Shown here in pieces: positions 23,008 to 34,764 of a DNA stretch of 64,000 bases. The position numbers and the translations under genes were made by a program. Position 1 is the stretch's first letter. Each line of letters opens with the position of its first letter. The notes under the pieces are model-generated. The model was not told the DNA's origin. It worked only from the letters and a program-made list of their open reading frames with translations, and did no database searches. Location: positions 87,372,543 through 87,436,542 of the forward strand of contig NC_083346.1 in NCBI RefSeq assembly GCF_019175385.1, read 5' to 3'. Origin of the DNA: Lycium barbarum. Its lineage: Eukaryota > Streptophyta > Magnoliopsida > Solanales > Solanaceae.

Positions 23008-23491
23008 ATGAATCGTCATCAACGAGGAGCAAATGGTAACCAGGGTGGTCAACAAAACCCCCCAGTTATAGCGGAGAACGAGAATATATTTGCTGATCTG
23101 ATAGACGGGGAGGACTATGCATCTGCTATTGTTCATCCTCGGGTTGGAGCTACAAGTGTCAAAATTGATTCCTCTCTCTACCAGTTGCTCAAACTTGAGG
23201 GCTATTTTCGAAACTTCACCGACCATGATCCTCATCAACATTTGCAGAATTTTGTGGATGTATGTGCTAATCACATCCAAAATAATGTTTCGTAAGATGC
23301 TATTCGGCTAAGGCTCTTCAAATATTCGTTAGCCGGAGATGCAAGAGTGTGGTTTGAAAAGCTGCCCCGAAATTCTGTTACTTCATGGGAAGAGATGGTT
23401 TCAATTTTTCTCAAGAAGAAGTATCCCCCAAGCAAGAAGGCTGAAAATTGTGACAAAATTTATGAATTCAAAAAATGCCCAGGGGAGCAAC
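23008..23491 (+). pseudogene. Athila gag, 5' part
   Basis: I take the start at ATG 23008 (MNRHQRGANGNQ); an upstream in-frame ATG at 22948 is less likely. A stop (TAA) at 23293 interrupts the gag domain. The frame then continues with LRLFKYSLAGDARVWFEKLP and SWEEMVSIFLKKKYPPSKKA, the conserved capsid-like signature of plant Ty3 gag. It is cut at 23491 by the solo LTR and resumes at 25733. Confidence 0.8.
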
Positions 23492-25727
23492 TGTCACGAC
23501 TCGGCTAGGGGGCCATGATGGGTCCCCGGAGCTGATTACTGAGCACCTCACATTAGGCTAATCATCATACTCAACTTGAACATATATAATCTCCAAAGCA
23601 ACACATGTCTATATACATAAGCCCTCATGGCTGCAAAATGATATACAAAAATACAACGTAGTCATCATGGGACATCTGCTACCCACACATACGTATTTAC
23701 GAGCCTCTACTAGAGTACTAGACATAAGGAAGGGATAGGATCCCGTCGTGCCCAAATATATACATAAAAGAATATGATCATAAGTAGCACCTCCAGAATA
23801 GTGGAGTGCTCCTGTGAATCCGCTGATAAGCTCGTACGGATCTGCACCGTCTCCCTGTCTACCTGTGGGCACAAACACAACGTCCAAAAGAAAAGGATGT
23901 CAGTACGAATAAAGTACTGAGTTTGTAATGCATGAATAATACTAACATCGTAAAGAAATCATAAAACATGAGATGAGGATATAACCTACTTAACCTTTAA
24001 AAGAAAACACATGTCATACATATCACATATACCATCAGTGTTAACCCGCGTCTGGGTAACCATCGCACACCGCCCATTAGTGGTGTCATGTCCGGCCCTC
24101 TAGGCACTGTGTAATCATATACAGCCCGCCTTCGCGGTGACATGTCCAGCCATCTAGGCACGGTGTAATCATATGTTGCCCGCCTTCGCGGTGACTTGTC
24201 CGGCCATCTAGGCACGGTGTAACGTCATCATCGTATACTTATCAGAAACCATGCGCTAGAGCTCAAACATAATCTATAACTATATCGGGGTGACGTAAGG
24301 TCAAGAACCCCCGATTCCATTATGGAGTAATCATAATCATCGTACCTCAACTTGAAGGAACTAACATCATAAGGTGGGTCTAGCGACAATGAATAACATC
24401 AAAGAATCGTACAAGGATCGTTAGCTCCATGGAAATGTCATATCATAAGCTTTTGGACCTCTAGACTTGGACTCATCATTATCGTTATCATACTCATGAC
24501 ATATCTGTTATCTTTATCTCACAGGAAGCTTTTTATAAACATCGACTCATATTTTTTAGAATGTAAGAAGGTCATGGAAAGATAAAAGAAGTCATGTCAT
24601 AGGAATAATGCCTTAGAAAAGAAAGGACTAGCCTTACATACCTTTACGTTTTGCTAACTTTATCACTTGAACGCTTCCCTCCAATATTCATGTTTCTACA
24701 TTCAAGAGAGTTCGTACTAAAATTAGATAATCGAAAACATAGTTAAGCTTAAGCTAAAGCTAATGAAAATTGGGTACCATCTCCTTTATTTTGATGACTT
24801 CTTCCACATAATAAACAACTCCTGACATCATTAACAACACCCACGATATTTAATCAATAGCTTCATCAAGCTAGACATTATTAAATCCTCAACATTCCCT
24901 ATCAAAATCCTTCATAACCCGAGCTATGGCACCATACCATATCCATCTTCATACAATGCCTCTACAATATCTTTAATACTATTCATAGCAAGATTTTACT
25001 TATTACACATCAAAAGCTACGATTCAAGAATAATCTAAGTCTTTCAACCTCTCAATACTTTTAATAACATAAAATAAACATAGAACTCACCTCAAGCACT
25101 TGGTAATAAGCCTTGAGTCAATCTACTCCATTAGAATGAAATCCCCCACTTGGGTATCAAAGAAATTCTTACTCTTCACCAACCCTAATAGGCTTCGTAG
25201 TATATGAATCTCTTAAACTTGGATTTTGATCTTGGTTTCTTGGTATGGTTTTGTTGTAGAAATAGATGGAGGGTTTTGGATAGTTCTACAGAGATGTAGG
25301 ATCGGTTTTTGGAAAAAATAATGGGATAAAAACGTGGAATCTTATATTTATAACCAGGGCTAGAAAGTTCCAGATCTGCGGGTCGATGAGTAGGGTCGAC
25401 GGTCCGTTGACATGCCCTGTCAAACTGCCGCCTGAGATGTCTGAGTGCATAATTTTGTCGACGGTGCCAGACGACGGCTCGTCGTCGTATCGACGGTCAT
25501 CTTTTAAGTCGTCGAAGCTGACTGGTGTCAGCAGTTTTTTCTGAACTGCTCCGCTTTGCTCCGATTCGATTCGTTTCACTTCTAATTCCCTCGTAATGTC
25601 AAGAATACTCCTCTACGCATACAAGAAAAAATATCTCATGTCCAAAACTCTGGTGCGGATTACCGGACCGAAGGTACACACCGCCAATTAAGCCAAAATC
25701 TCCTTGCAATACAACGGGAGTGTAACA
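23492..25727 (-). mobile_element. Solo LTR, Tekay-type, inside Athila gag, with GCAAC duplication
   Basis: It runs TGTCACGACTCGG...GGAGTGTAACA on +, so its sense is minus. GCAAC at 23487-23491 and 25728-25732 abuts both ends. Length is 2236 bp with no interior. Around 24055-24225 a repeat of about 60 bp ('cgcggtgacatgtccagccatctaggcacggtgtaa') occurs three times; the other Tekay LTRs hold fewer, diverged units (36835-36975). Several short frames are not genes. Confidence 0.9.
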
Positions 25728-25732
25728 GCAAC

Positions 25733-26955
25733 AATATGAAGCTTAGGAGAGATTTAAAGAATATTTGCAGAAGTCTCCAAATCATGGTTTTTCGGAGAAT
25801 ATATTAATGAAGAAATTCTATACAGGGCTGGATCCTATAACACAATCAGTCGCGAACAATGCAGCTGGTGGGTGTTTCATAGACAAAAATTATACCCGAA
25901 TCTCTGATATGCTTGACAGATTGACTACACATAATCAGGCATGACACTCGGGTAATGCTGATAGTTTACCGTATGGGGGTGCAATGATCCACAATATAGT
26001 GAAAGAGAACCGTGATACAGAGTAGACGTTGGCTCATCTTGCAACGAATGTTTCCTTGCTGACCAAGAGGTTTGATGAGAAAGAGAATAAAAAGGTGAAT
26101 GTCTATAACGAAGCTCAAGGAATGCCTAAAAGGATTTACCAAGTTTAAGAGGGTCCATTTCTAGAGGGACCTCCTATGCAGGTTGAAGATGCTATCTATG
26201 TGAACAACTCTCATGGGGGTTATCAAAGGCAAAATTACCAAGAGGGTTACCAGAATCAAAATTAATGGAGACCTCAGCAGGGACAAGGTACTTATAACAA
26301 TAGCCAGGGGAACTACAATAATAATTATAGTTGTGCAAACCAAGGGAACTATGACAACAACAACAATTTCGGAAATAAGAGGTCCAATCCATATATTCCA
26401 CCAAAGGGGCAATCAAATGATCAAGGTAGTTCGCGGTTGGAGGCTATGCTAGAGAAGGTTCTAGCAAATCAAACCAAGGATGAGAAGACTTTATTTGGGA
26501 TGGATAAAATAGTGGGATCTCATACAGCTTCCATTCAGAAGCTCGAGTCACAAGTACGTGATATTTCCAGAGTGTAACACCCTCCTCAAAAGGGAGGACT
26601 TTATAGTGACACTATTCCCAATCCGAAGAATGGGGGAGGTGGTGTAGATTGTGTTTATGCTATCAGTACTTGGAGTGGTAAAATACTCCAAGGTGTTGAA
26701 AAGAAGGTAGTAAATCTCGAGCCAGTTGCTAGAGAAGAAGAGGTGCAGCCTGACGTACCAATTATTGCTGAAGAGGTTCCCATAAAAATTCCAATTGTCA
26801 AGGAAGTTGCTAATATTCCAGAGGGTTCGAAGATGACTGATGACAAGAGCAAACAGACTGTAAAAGGGGCTTTCCACCTTTTGACTCAGCTTTTCAAATC
26901 TAAACCTCCGTTTCCTCAAAGGTTGGTGAAGAAGATGAAAGATGCTAAGTTTTAA
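25733..26955 (+). pseudogene. Athila gag, 3' part
   Basis: This continues the gag frame after the solo LTR: FYTGLDPITQSVANNAAGG, then an N/Q/G-rich stretch (26200-26400), then LESQVRDISRV. Stops fall in several places (for example TGA at about 25942, TAG near 26024, TAA near 26146). After 26580 comes PPQKGGLYSDTIPNPKNGGG, a conserved phrase before the protease in Athila. A basic/acidic linker follows to 26955, where the frame ends. Confidence 0.75.
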
Positions 26956-27658
26956 AAAATTTATAATCAGTTGTCATTGAATTTCTCATTCTTTGATGCT
27001 GTCAAAGAGATGCCTGGATTTGCGAAGTATTTGAAAGATCTTCTTACAAAGAAGAGGTCTGGTGCAACATGAAACTTTGAGTTTGACTCACACTGTGAGT
27101 TCTATTATTTCGACAACAACTGTCTAGAAGAAGGGAGATCATAGGGCATTTACCATTCCTTATTTTATCAGGTGTTTTTATTTTGCTCGTGCTCTGTGTG
27201 ATAAAGGAGCTAGTATAAATTTAATTCCACTTGTTATTTATAAGCAATCAGGATTGGGGATGCCTAGGCCGATGACTATGCCATTATAGATGGCTAACAG
27301 ATCTATTAATAGGCCAGTTGGTGTGGCTGATGATGCTCTTGTGCGAGTTGGTGACTTTTTGTTGCCTGCAAATTTTGTAATTCGTAACTGTACAGTTGAT
27401 CACGATATTCCCATTATTCTTGGAAGGCCATTCCTTGCTACGAGAAGGGCTCTTATGGATTCAGAAAAGAATGAAATAAAATTTCGTGTCAATGATGAAG
27501 AGGCGACTTTCCAGGAAAGTAAGGGGATGAAGTTACCAAGTTCTTACGAGAGAATTTTGGTGATTGATTCTTTTGATGTTTTTGATGAAGACGTGGAATT
27601 CAAAAATGGAAGAAGAAAGTTTGAGAGAAGCTCTTGCTGCTATTCTAGTGAATTTTGA
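26956..27658 (+). pseudogene. Athila aspartic protease region
   Basis: The frame switches at about 26955. At 27195-27240 LCDKGASINLIPLVIYKQ marks the protease site region; the expected catalytic Asp lies in the CDKGASINL motif, where the residues around D are D-K-G-A, an acceptable but altered form. A stop follows at 27288 (TAG). Then VGVADDALVRVGDFLLPANF and HDIPIILGRPFLATRR (second-half motif) are intact to 27658. Multiple breaks show it is inactive. Confidence 0.75.
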
Positions 27659-28204
27659 TGCTGAAGACATGGAAGGCTATATAGAGATAGTGAATTTGCT
27701 TGTTGGGTAGTGAATTTGCTTGTTGGGTTGGGTTCATATTCTTACCACCCAAAGAAGCTTGGTCTTGATCTGGAAAATATAAAGACACCACCAGCAAAAC
27801 CATCCATTGTTGAGCCGCCTAAGCTTGAGCTTAAGCAGCTGCCTGCAGATCTAAAGTATGAGTTTCTAGGCCCAGACAACACTTTGCCAGTTATTATGTC
27901 TGCATTGTTGAATAAAGAGCAGACAAAGAAATTATAAGAGATATTACGAGAATACAAGCGTGCTATAGGCTGGACAATTGCAGATGTTCGAGGGATTCCC
28001 TCGGGCAACACAAGATTCAACTTGAGGAAGATAAGACACCAAGTGTGGAGTATCACCAGAGATTCAACCCATCAATGCAAGAGGTGGTGAAGAAGGAGAT
28101 AATTAAATGTTTAGATGCTAGGGTTGTATATCCTATAACAGACAGCAAATGGGTAAGCTCGGTACAATGCGTTCCAAAGAAGGGAGGTATCACAGTGGTG
28201 CCTA
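27659..28204 (+). pseudogene. Athila protease-RT linker and RT start
   Basis: The frame 27710-27937 reads LELKQLPADLKYEFLGPDNT, the usual linker before reverse transcriptase. After a TAA at 27935, further pieces (TIADVRGI..., then VVKKEIIK...DARVVYPI) lie in shifted frames. A 20-bp direct repeat ('gtgaatttgcttgttggg', near 27689 and 27708) marks a small slippage duplication. Confidence 0.65.
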
Positions 28205-28912
28205 ATGCAAAAAAATGAGTTAATTCATCCGCGTACGGTTACTAGGTGGAGGGTTTGCATGGATTATAAGAAGCTAAATTCTGCCACTTGCAAGGACCAT
28301 TTTCCCATGCCTTTTATTGATCAAATGTTTGATTGGCTGGCTGGAAGGTCCTACTGTTGCTTCCGAGATGGGTATTCTGGCTACAATCAGATCAATATTG
28401 CTCTTGAAGACCAGGAAAAGACAACATTCACTTGTCCTTATAGGACTTTTGCTTTTAGCAGGATGCCATTTGGTCTTTGCAATGCACCGGCTACTTTCCA
28501 GAGGTGTACGATGTCGATTTTCTCAGACATGGTTGAAGACATCTTGGTTGTCTTTATGGATAATTTCTCTGTGGTTGGTCACTCTTTTGGTGATTGTCTT
28601 GACCATCTGGGTCGAGTGCTGAAAAGATGTAAGGAGACTAATCTTGTGCTGAATTTGGGAAAGTGCGATTTTTTGGTGAAGGAAGGGATCGTTCTTGGTC
28701 ATAAAATCTTTGTAAAGGGGATTGAGGTCGATCAGGATAAAATTGATGTGATTTCACAACTTCATCCACCCATCTCAGTTAAAGGTGTTCGGAGTTTCTT
28801 GGGACATGCTAGGTTATATAGGTGCTTTATCAAAGATTTCTCCGAAATTGCGAATCCGTTGTGTAAGCTTCTTGAGAAAGATGCTAAGTTCGAGTTTGAT
28901 GAAAAGTGCTGA
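28205..28912 (+). pseudogene. Athila reverse transcriptase
   Basis: The open stretch covers most RT motifs: CMDYKKLNSATCKDHFPMP, DGYSGYNQI, FGLCNAPATFQRC and then VFMDNFSV at the catalytic box. The family has two adjacent Asp there; here the second is Asn (GAT then AAT), which should abolish activity. The thumb and connection follow up to TGA at 28910. The 5' end joins the previous segment through a frameshift near 28200. Confidence 0.85.
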
Positions 28913-29250
28913 AAGGAATTTGATCAATTGAAGGAACGTCTGACTTCTTCTCCCATTGTTGTTTCACCTGATTGGTCTCTGCCGTTCGAGCTGATGTGTG
29001 ATGCGAGCGGTTTTGCTATTGGTGCTGTGCTTGGCCATAGGCACAGTAAAATTATGCACCTAATATACTATACCAGTAGAACATAGAATGTGGCACAGAT
29101 GAACTACATAGTGATTGAGTAGGAGCTGCTTGCTATAGTCTATGCTTTTGAAAAATTTCGAGCCTATATGTTGGGGTCCAAAGTTGTGGTATATACTGAC
29201 CATGCTACTTTGAGGTAGTTGATGGCAAAGAAAGAAGTAAAGTCGCGATT
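28913..29250 (+). pseudogene. Athila RNase H
   Basis: Read on in the same frame past the TGA: FELMCDASGFAIGAVLG contains the first catalytic Asp, and VVVYTDHATLR a second one. Stops at about 29085 (TAG), 29120 (TAG) and 29216 (TAG) break it. Confidence 0.8.
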
Positions 29251-30636
29251 GATTTGATTATCCTGCTGTTGCAAGAGTTTGATTTGGAGGTAAAAGATCG
29301 AAAAGGGACTGAAAGTCAGGTTGCTGACCATCTCTCACGGTTTGAAGAAGCTGGGAGACCTTCAAAAGAGTTAGATATTGATGATGCTTTTCTTGATGAG
29401 CGGGTTCTAGCAATGACAGCTGAGGTAGCACGTTGGTACGCAGACATTGTCAACTTTTTGGTGACGGGCATTATTCCAGATGAGACGAAATCATACCAGA
29501 AGAAGAAGTTTTTGAGAGATGCTCATCAGTACTGGTTAGGGATTATCATAGCGGTACTTAGACTGCTGCTAAAGTTCTTGAGTGCGACTATTACTGGCCC
29601 ACTCTATTCCACGATGCAAATTTGTTGGTGAGGTCTTGTGATCAGTGCCAAAGACAAGGGATTATTGGTATGAGGCAGGAGATTCCTATGAACTTTGTGA
29701 TGGAAATAGAGGTATTCGATGTTTAGGGAATCGATTTTATGGGGCCTTTTGTGAGCTCTTGTGGCATGAAGTACATTTTGGTTGCTGTGGACTATGTGTC
29801 TAAATGGGTAGAAGCGATGGCTTTACCTAATAATGAAGCCAAAAGTTTCATGGGGTTCTTGAAGAAAAACATATTCACTCGTTTCTGAACTCCTAGGGCG
29901 ATAATCAGCGATGGTGGGTCTCACTTTTACAACAAATCCTTTGCAGGATTGATAGAGAAGTATGGTGTAAAACATAGGGTGGCAATCCCTTATCATCCTC
30001 AAACAAGTGGGCAAGTTGAAGTCTCCAATCGGGAGATAAAGAGTATTTTGGCCAAGACGATCAATGCTAATAGGACTAACTGGTTTCGAAAGCTTGATGA
30101 TACTCTATGGGCTTATCGGACTACATACAAGACTCCGATTGGGACTTCACCTTTCAATCTAGTTTTTGGCAAGGCGTGCCACTTTTTAGTCAAACTTGAG
30201 CATAAGACCATGTGGACCTTGAAGAAGATGAATATGGATTGGGAAGAAGCAACTAAACTTTGGTTGTTTCAAATCAACGAAATGGATGAATTCTGGTGCC
30301 AGGATTATGAGAGTGCAGTATTGTATAAGGAGAGGATGAAACATTATCATGACAAGAAGATCCTCAAGCGAGAATTTTACAAGGGCAATTCTGTCTTGCT
30401 ATAAAATTTCCAGACTAAAGCTGCTACCAGGTAAGTTGAAATCAAAGTGGTCCGGACCTTTGGAGGTGGTAAGTGTTTCGCCCAATGGGGCAATTGAATT
30501 GAAGTTCAGAGATGGAACTCGGACATTTAAGGTGAATTGCCAGAAGGTGAAGTACTATCATGGAATGGTTGATGGGGATTGGGTCGTTGACAGGTACTGG
30601 TTGAAGCATTTGGGGACAAATTTTGATCCGGAGTAA
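29251..30636 (+). pseudogene. Athila integrase
   Basis: It starts with the RNase H-integrase linker (QVADHLSRFEEAG). A shifted CDQCQRQG at about 29640 is half of the HHCC zinc site. The catalytic core follows: IDFMGPF and [15 protein letters not shown] at about 29730-29815, [10 protein letters not shown] with the second Asp near 29910, and [17 protein letters not shown] with the Glu near 30010. LLPGKLKSKWSGPLEVV at 30421-30480 is the GPY/F-type C-terminus. Stops at about 29726, 29886 and 30402 and frame changes show decay. Confidence 0.85.
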
Positions 30637-32077
30637 ATCGGTAACACCGTCCTGCCGCGATGTTAAATCAAGCACTTCTTGGGAGGCAGCCTAAGTTTAT
30701 ATTCATGTATTTTTTTGTTTTTAGAGTAGTTTGGCATTTGATTTGGTGTAGGATGCGACTGCAGAGAAACTTCATGATGAGAAGTGGAATACAGATCGTA
30801 TCTCCAAAGTGAAAGGTAAGTGAAATATACAGTGAACACTATTTTGTTACATGCTAAAATACGAATCACTTTCACGAACCATATACGGGCTGTGTAATTG
30901 GTCGTATTTTAGCATGTGACCAAAATAGGGGAACACTAAAAAAAGGGATGAAATACGGACCGTGTCATGTTATACGGCCCGTATTTCATTTAGGGGAAAC
31001 AAATCGAGCAGAGGGTTTTTTTAAACAAAAAACATCGCGCCTTTTCCCCTTCCATTTCACAATCCATAACTCCCACTACTCTGCATTACTACCCAGAACC
31101 ATATTCAATTAACCCACTTTAATTTCTCCTTAAAACTCCACAAATACATTCAAGTTTGTCACTAAAATCCATCTTCACCATCAACATCATACCCGCAAAC
31201 CCTCTGCTCAAGTTCACTAGTTTTTCTTTGTTTTTTAACTCAATCTCAGCAAGTGTTCTTCATATATTCATCATCACAAAGGTATGTTGACGCTCTATTC
31301 TTACTACTTTGCATATATGGGTGAGATTTCATTAATGGGTGTTGATAACCTTAGGGTTTTATGTGAGCATTTCATGGTTAATGATTTTTCTTTGTTGGGA
31401 TGAGCAATATTGAGTGTTAAAGACTCTTGGGGTTGGGAAATCAAAACCCTAATGGGTTGGAGGGCATTTCGATTGACGGATTCGAGTTGGATTCCAATAT
31501 TGTTATGCCCGCCAATTGCTCAATTGCGCGAAATTGTAAAAATTAGGTGAAGTCTGAGTAACCTAACCCCGTAGGATTTGAAGCCATGAAAAGTGTGGAT
31601 GTGTGGTGTTTGAATGGAAACCGAAGCAAAATTTTGCAAAATTAGCTTAACTGTGGTCATTACGAAAAATTGACCTACGATATACGGGCTGTATTTCATT
31701 ATAAAGACTGTATCTTGGGTCGTAAGTTAGAAGGTTAACATGAGGTGTTTCTGTCTTGGCAATATATGCTTAAGTACGGACTGTATAACATTATACAACC
31801 CGTATTTCTGATCGTATTTCCAAGGTAGAAACTTTAGCTGTTTCAGTCTCAGACATACATGCTTAAATATGGTCCGTATTTAATTATACAGACCGTATCT
31901 CTAATCGTATGTCTGAGATTGAAACATTACGACCAACTTATATGGACCGTATGATTTTATATGGCCCGTATTTTTTTATACGACCACACAACATAAAAAT
32001 ACAAAAATTCCTATTTTTTTATTTCTTTTGTGACTGTTTCTTCATGGCCCATTCCTAACGATGCTTCTTTTATAGGT
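30637..32077 (+). other. Athila post-integrase spacer with palindrome clusters
   Basis: This is non-coding. GGGAGGCAGCCTAAG at about 30680 is a family phrase after integrase. Palindrome clusters of the TACGGNCCGTA type lie at 30885-30990 and 31675-31985, in the same paired layout as in the LTRs. Between them is a C/T-rich leader-like stretch (31030-31280) without a frame. The clusters in this spacer are more decayed than in the LTR, for example tatacaacccgta and tatggaccgtat. Confidence 0.6.
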
Positions 32078-33030
32078 ATGGATGCCAAAAATTCACTGAA
32101 GAAAGGTACTGAGCCAAGAGGCCAAGGCCGAGGTCGTGACCAAGCAGATGTCACATATGCCCTACATGACTCCCCCTCCCAGTCTGAAGAGGAGAAGGAG
32201 GTCATGCCTCAGAAGATGATCCGGTGGGGGGGGGGGGGGGGGGGAGCACAACATCCCAACCCCAACCCATGATACCGTCACCTTCTTACTCCCCCTCCCA
32301 GTCTGAAGAGGACGAGGAGGGATCCTTAGAATCTGCTTCGGGAAAGGCAGGGACAGAGGGTACTGAATAAGGAAGTGGAGTGGAGACTGAGGCACTGAAC
32401 GAGTGAGTGGTTTAGGAGAGGCCTCCTCTTCCCCTTCTAGTCCTGGGGTTCCATACACTGAACATGAGGGCCGAAGCTGGAGATCTGGACTAAGCAGCTG
32501 GAGGAGGATAAATTACGGTTCCCACTCAGGGAGCCAAAGAATTATATGAGCAGGGGATCGCCTCAATGAAAAAGTGGGGCAAGCCAAAAAGCAGCATCTG
32601 GGAAGAGAGGCGACTAACCTTCGATGGTTTAGAAGCCTTTCCCGACACTATTGAGGCACTTTGGTTATATAGGCTTGTAGTTTTTTGTGTCTCCCCAGGT
32701 GAGTATTTCCTAGTGCTTGTGCGAGAGTTTTATGCCAACTATGGGGCCACATTGCATTCGAAGAAATGACCTAGCGTGCCCATGCACACTTTGCCTTTCC
32801 TTGAGACTGTTACGGTCCGCAATGCCAAGGTGGACATTTCCAGTAAGGCCATTAACAAGTTCTACTTTGGTAAAGACTTCGTGGACCCAACAAATGAGAC
32901 AAAATTTAGGGAGAAACGTGATAGAAAGGGTGAGAAAATGGTGCTACAGCGGGTGGTTGCGGTCATAGCTCGCGGTACTCCATCTTGGGCAACACAGCCG
33001 ACTCAGAGCATGGCTGACTTTTTGATGTTG
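32078..33030 (+). pseudogene. Third frame of the Athila-type element (env position), broken
   Basis: The ATG at 32078 starts MDAKNSLKKGTEPRGQGRGR, a basic start, followed by a Ser/Glu-rich stretch duplicated in part (the DNA 'ccctcccagtctgaagagga' occurs at about 32170 and 32292). A run of 19 G at 32226-32244 shifts the frame. Later, 32566-33030 in two frames encodes GLEAFPDTIEALWLYRLVV, VREFYANYG and VDISSKAINKFYFG. These resemble the plant-transposon-associated domain often found in this position. Its function is unknown even in intact elements. It ends at the junction with Ogre element A. Confidence 0.6.
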
Positions 33031-33037
33031 AGTTCGC

Positions 33038-33075
33038 CTACATATTCCTGTTCTTGGGAATCAAGTCACTTGTAG
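33038..33075 (-). repeat. Two-hairpin module at the truncated end of element A
   Basis: CTACA (33038-33042) pairs with TGTAG (33071-33075), and inner ATTCC pairs with GGAAT. The adjacent sequence 'ttcgactcgat' also follows the module at 56511-56548, so this marks the matching place in the 3' region. Its third stem is cut by the junction with the Athila fragment. Confidence 0.65.
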
Positions 33076-33544
33076 TTCGACTCGATCGGACGTAAAGGAT
33101 ATCCCTTACGCGGGAATACTTTTGTGTGTGCCGATGTGTGTCCGACCGGTTGCGCAATAAAAGAAAAAGAACAAACAAGCATATAAGCGAATAAATGTTC
33201 TTGTATGGCTGAACGGGGAGAAGCGATCTTCCAAATTATGGTCGGAGAGCTTGACTTTCATGGGAACCCTATCTCAACCGGCTCTGTAAGAAAAAGTTCT
33301 ATGTTTGCTCCCCATTTGTCTGAATTTGATTTTATCAGCTTGCTTCGTCTGAATCACATTGGTTGGTTTTGATGAAAAATACTGCAGTCATCTGACCGGA
33401 TTTACATCCTCTTGATCTTTTAGAGCGAATATTGCGATCACCTGACCGGATTTACGTCACTTTATCTCTTAGAGCGAATACTGCGATCACCCGACCGGAT
33501 TTACATCGCTTCTCCATCTTGTTTGTACCATGTAGTTTGCATGA
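33076..33544 (-). other. Element A 3' region, non-coding
   Basis: No frame is present. A diverged repeat with 'gcgatcacctgaccggatttac' occurs three times between about 33385 and 33510 (spacing about 55-60 bp). Other parts resemble 56545-56760 of element B. Confidence 0.5.
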
Positions 33545-34020
33545 ATTACCCTCTTGGAAGATGTTTGTATGAATGGCCCTCTTGGCATGTTTGTATTAAT
33601 GGCCCTGTTGGCATGTTGGTATGAATGGCCCTCTTGGCAGTTTGTATGAATGGTCCTCTCGGCAGTTTGTATGAATGTCCCTCTCAGTATGTTTGTCTGA
33701 ATGGCACTCTCGGCGTGTTTTTATGAATGGACCTCTCGGCATGTTTGTATGAATGACCCTCTTCGCATGTTTGTATGAATGGCCCTTTTGACATGTTGTA
33801 TAAATGGCCCTCTCGTCATGTTTGTACAAATGACCCTCTTGGTAACAGGAAAATAGATATACAATGGCCCTCATAGAAAATAACAAGGAGTGATGGCCCT
33901 CTCGGCAACAGGAAAATAGATAAGCAATGGCCCTCATGACAACTAAGAATAAGTGATGGCCCTCTCGGCAACAGGAATATATATATGCAATGGCACTCAT
34001 GGCTAATAAGAAGAAGTGAC
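33545..34020 (-). repeat. Minisatellite of about 30-36 bp ('atggccctctcgg')
   Basis: About fifteen copies of TGTATGAATGGCCCTCT(T/C)GGCA(TGT) run here, then a longer variant with 'acaggaaaatagata'. A minus-strand frame of 134 codons (33596-34000) is only the repeat read through. This is the hypervariable tandem repeat of this element's 3' region, unrelated in sequence to the one at 12098-13105. Confidence 0.88.
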
Positions 34021-34189
34021 GAGAATGACAGGTATGGCCCTTTCGGCTAAATCGACTTTCTTTCGTCCTTTATGCCGGCTATGATCCTCTTGGTCAGGTA
34101 TGCCGTGTTGTCTTACTATGACCCCATTGGCCGATGATTTTATCATTTACAACCTTTTTTCTTTTGTGAGCCCTAATGGCCAGGTGTTT

Positions 34190-34385
34190 GCCCTCATGGC
34201 GTTTTTGTCCTTTTGTAGCCCTTATGGCTAGATATTTTCCCTTTGTGGCATTCAAATCTTTTTATAGCCCTAGTGGCTTTGTGTTTGCGTTTGTGGCATT
34301 CAAATCTTTTTAGAGTTCTCGTGGATAGGTATTTGCCTTTGTGGCATTCAAATCTTTTTATAGCCCTCGTGGTTGAGTATTTTTT
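34190..34385 (-). repeat. Short tandem repeat of about 60 bp
   Basis: TTTGTGGCATTCAAATCTTTTTA followed by 'tagccct.gtggc' occurs three times (starting about 34231, 34291, 34339). It continues the 'ccctNNtggc' theme of the minisatellite before it. Confidence 0.7.
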
Positions 34386-34764
34386 TGAAAACCTGATCTC
34401 AGCAGTCGTCTTGACCTTCTTTGGCGAACCATTTCCTGCACATGAAGCAAAGTTAGAAAAATGATCGTATTCCGACGTCCTGAGGACCTACATCAGAAAT
34501 TGATTAGTTTTTCCTTAATTAATGTTGATTCGTGTTGCCGGCGCTGTCGCATCTTTGGCTTTCTGGACTCGAAACCCCTTCGACTTCGGTATTCAAAAGA
34601 TGAATTTATTTTCATTATGCAGAAAATCGCTTTTGTAAAGTTACCATAAAGATCTCTAATTTTTAAGGAAATAAATGCTTTGTTTTGGAAGCTGTAAGGT
34701 TAATTGTCATGACATATGCTTTGAATGAGGGAGATCCCTTCTTCCGTGGGTGGGGTTCTTCACT

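Larger units (their letters stand above)
21523..33035 (+). mobile_element. Athila-type LTR retrotransposon, decayed and 3' truncated
   Basis: Order on +: LTR (21523-22887), tRNA-Asp-like primer site, gag, protease, reverse transcriptase, RNase H, integrase, long spacer, then a third frame in the env position. That order, the primer site and the GGGAGGCAGCC phrase after integrase (30680) fit the Athila lineage of Ty3/gypsy. A 2236-bp solo Tekay LTR splits gag. Many stops and shifts make it non-functional. The 3' LTR is missing because the sequence changes at about 33020-33036 into the 3' region of Ogre element A. Confidence 0.85.

Noticed and set aside
31030..31300. Possible host gene 5' UTR/exon (C/T-rich leader then AGGTATG)
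   Set aside because: It lies inside the Athila spacer between two palindrome clusters, with no following frame; a splice-like AGGT alone is weak evidence.
33596..34000. 134-codon minus frame rich in repeated 'REGH' phrases
   Set aside because: It is a translation of the atggccctctcgg minisatellite.
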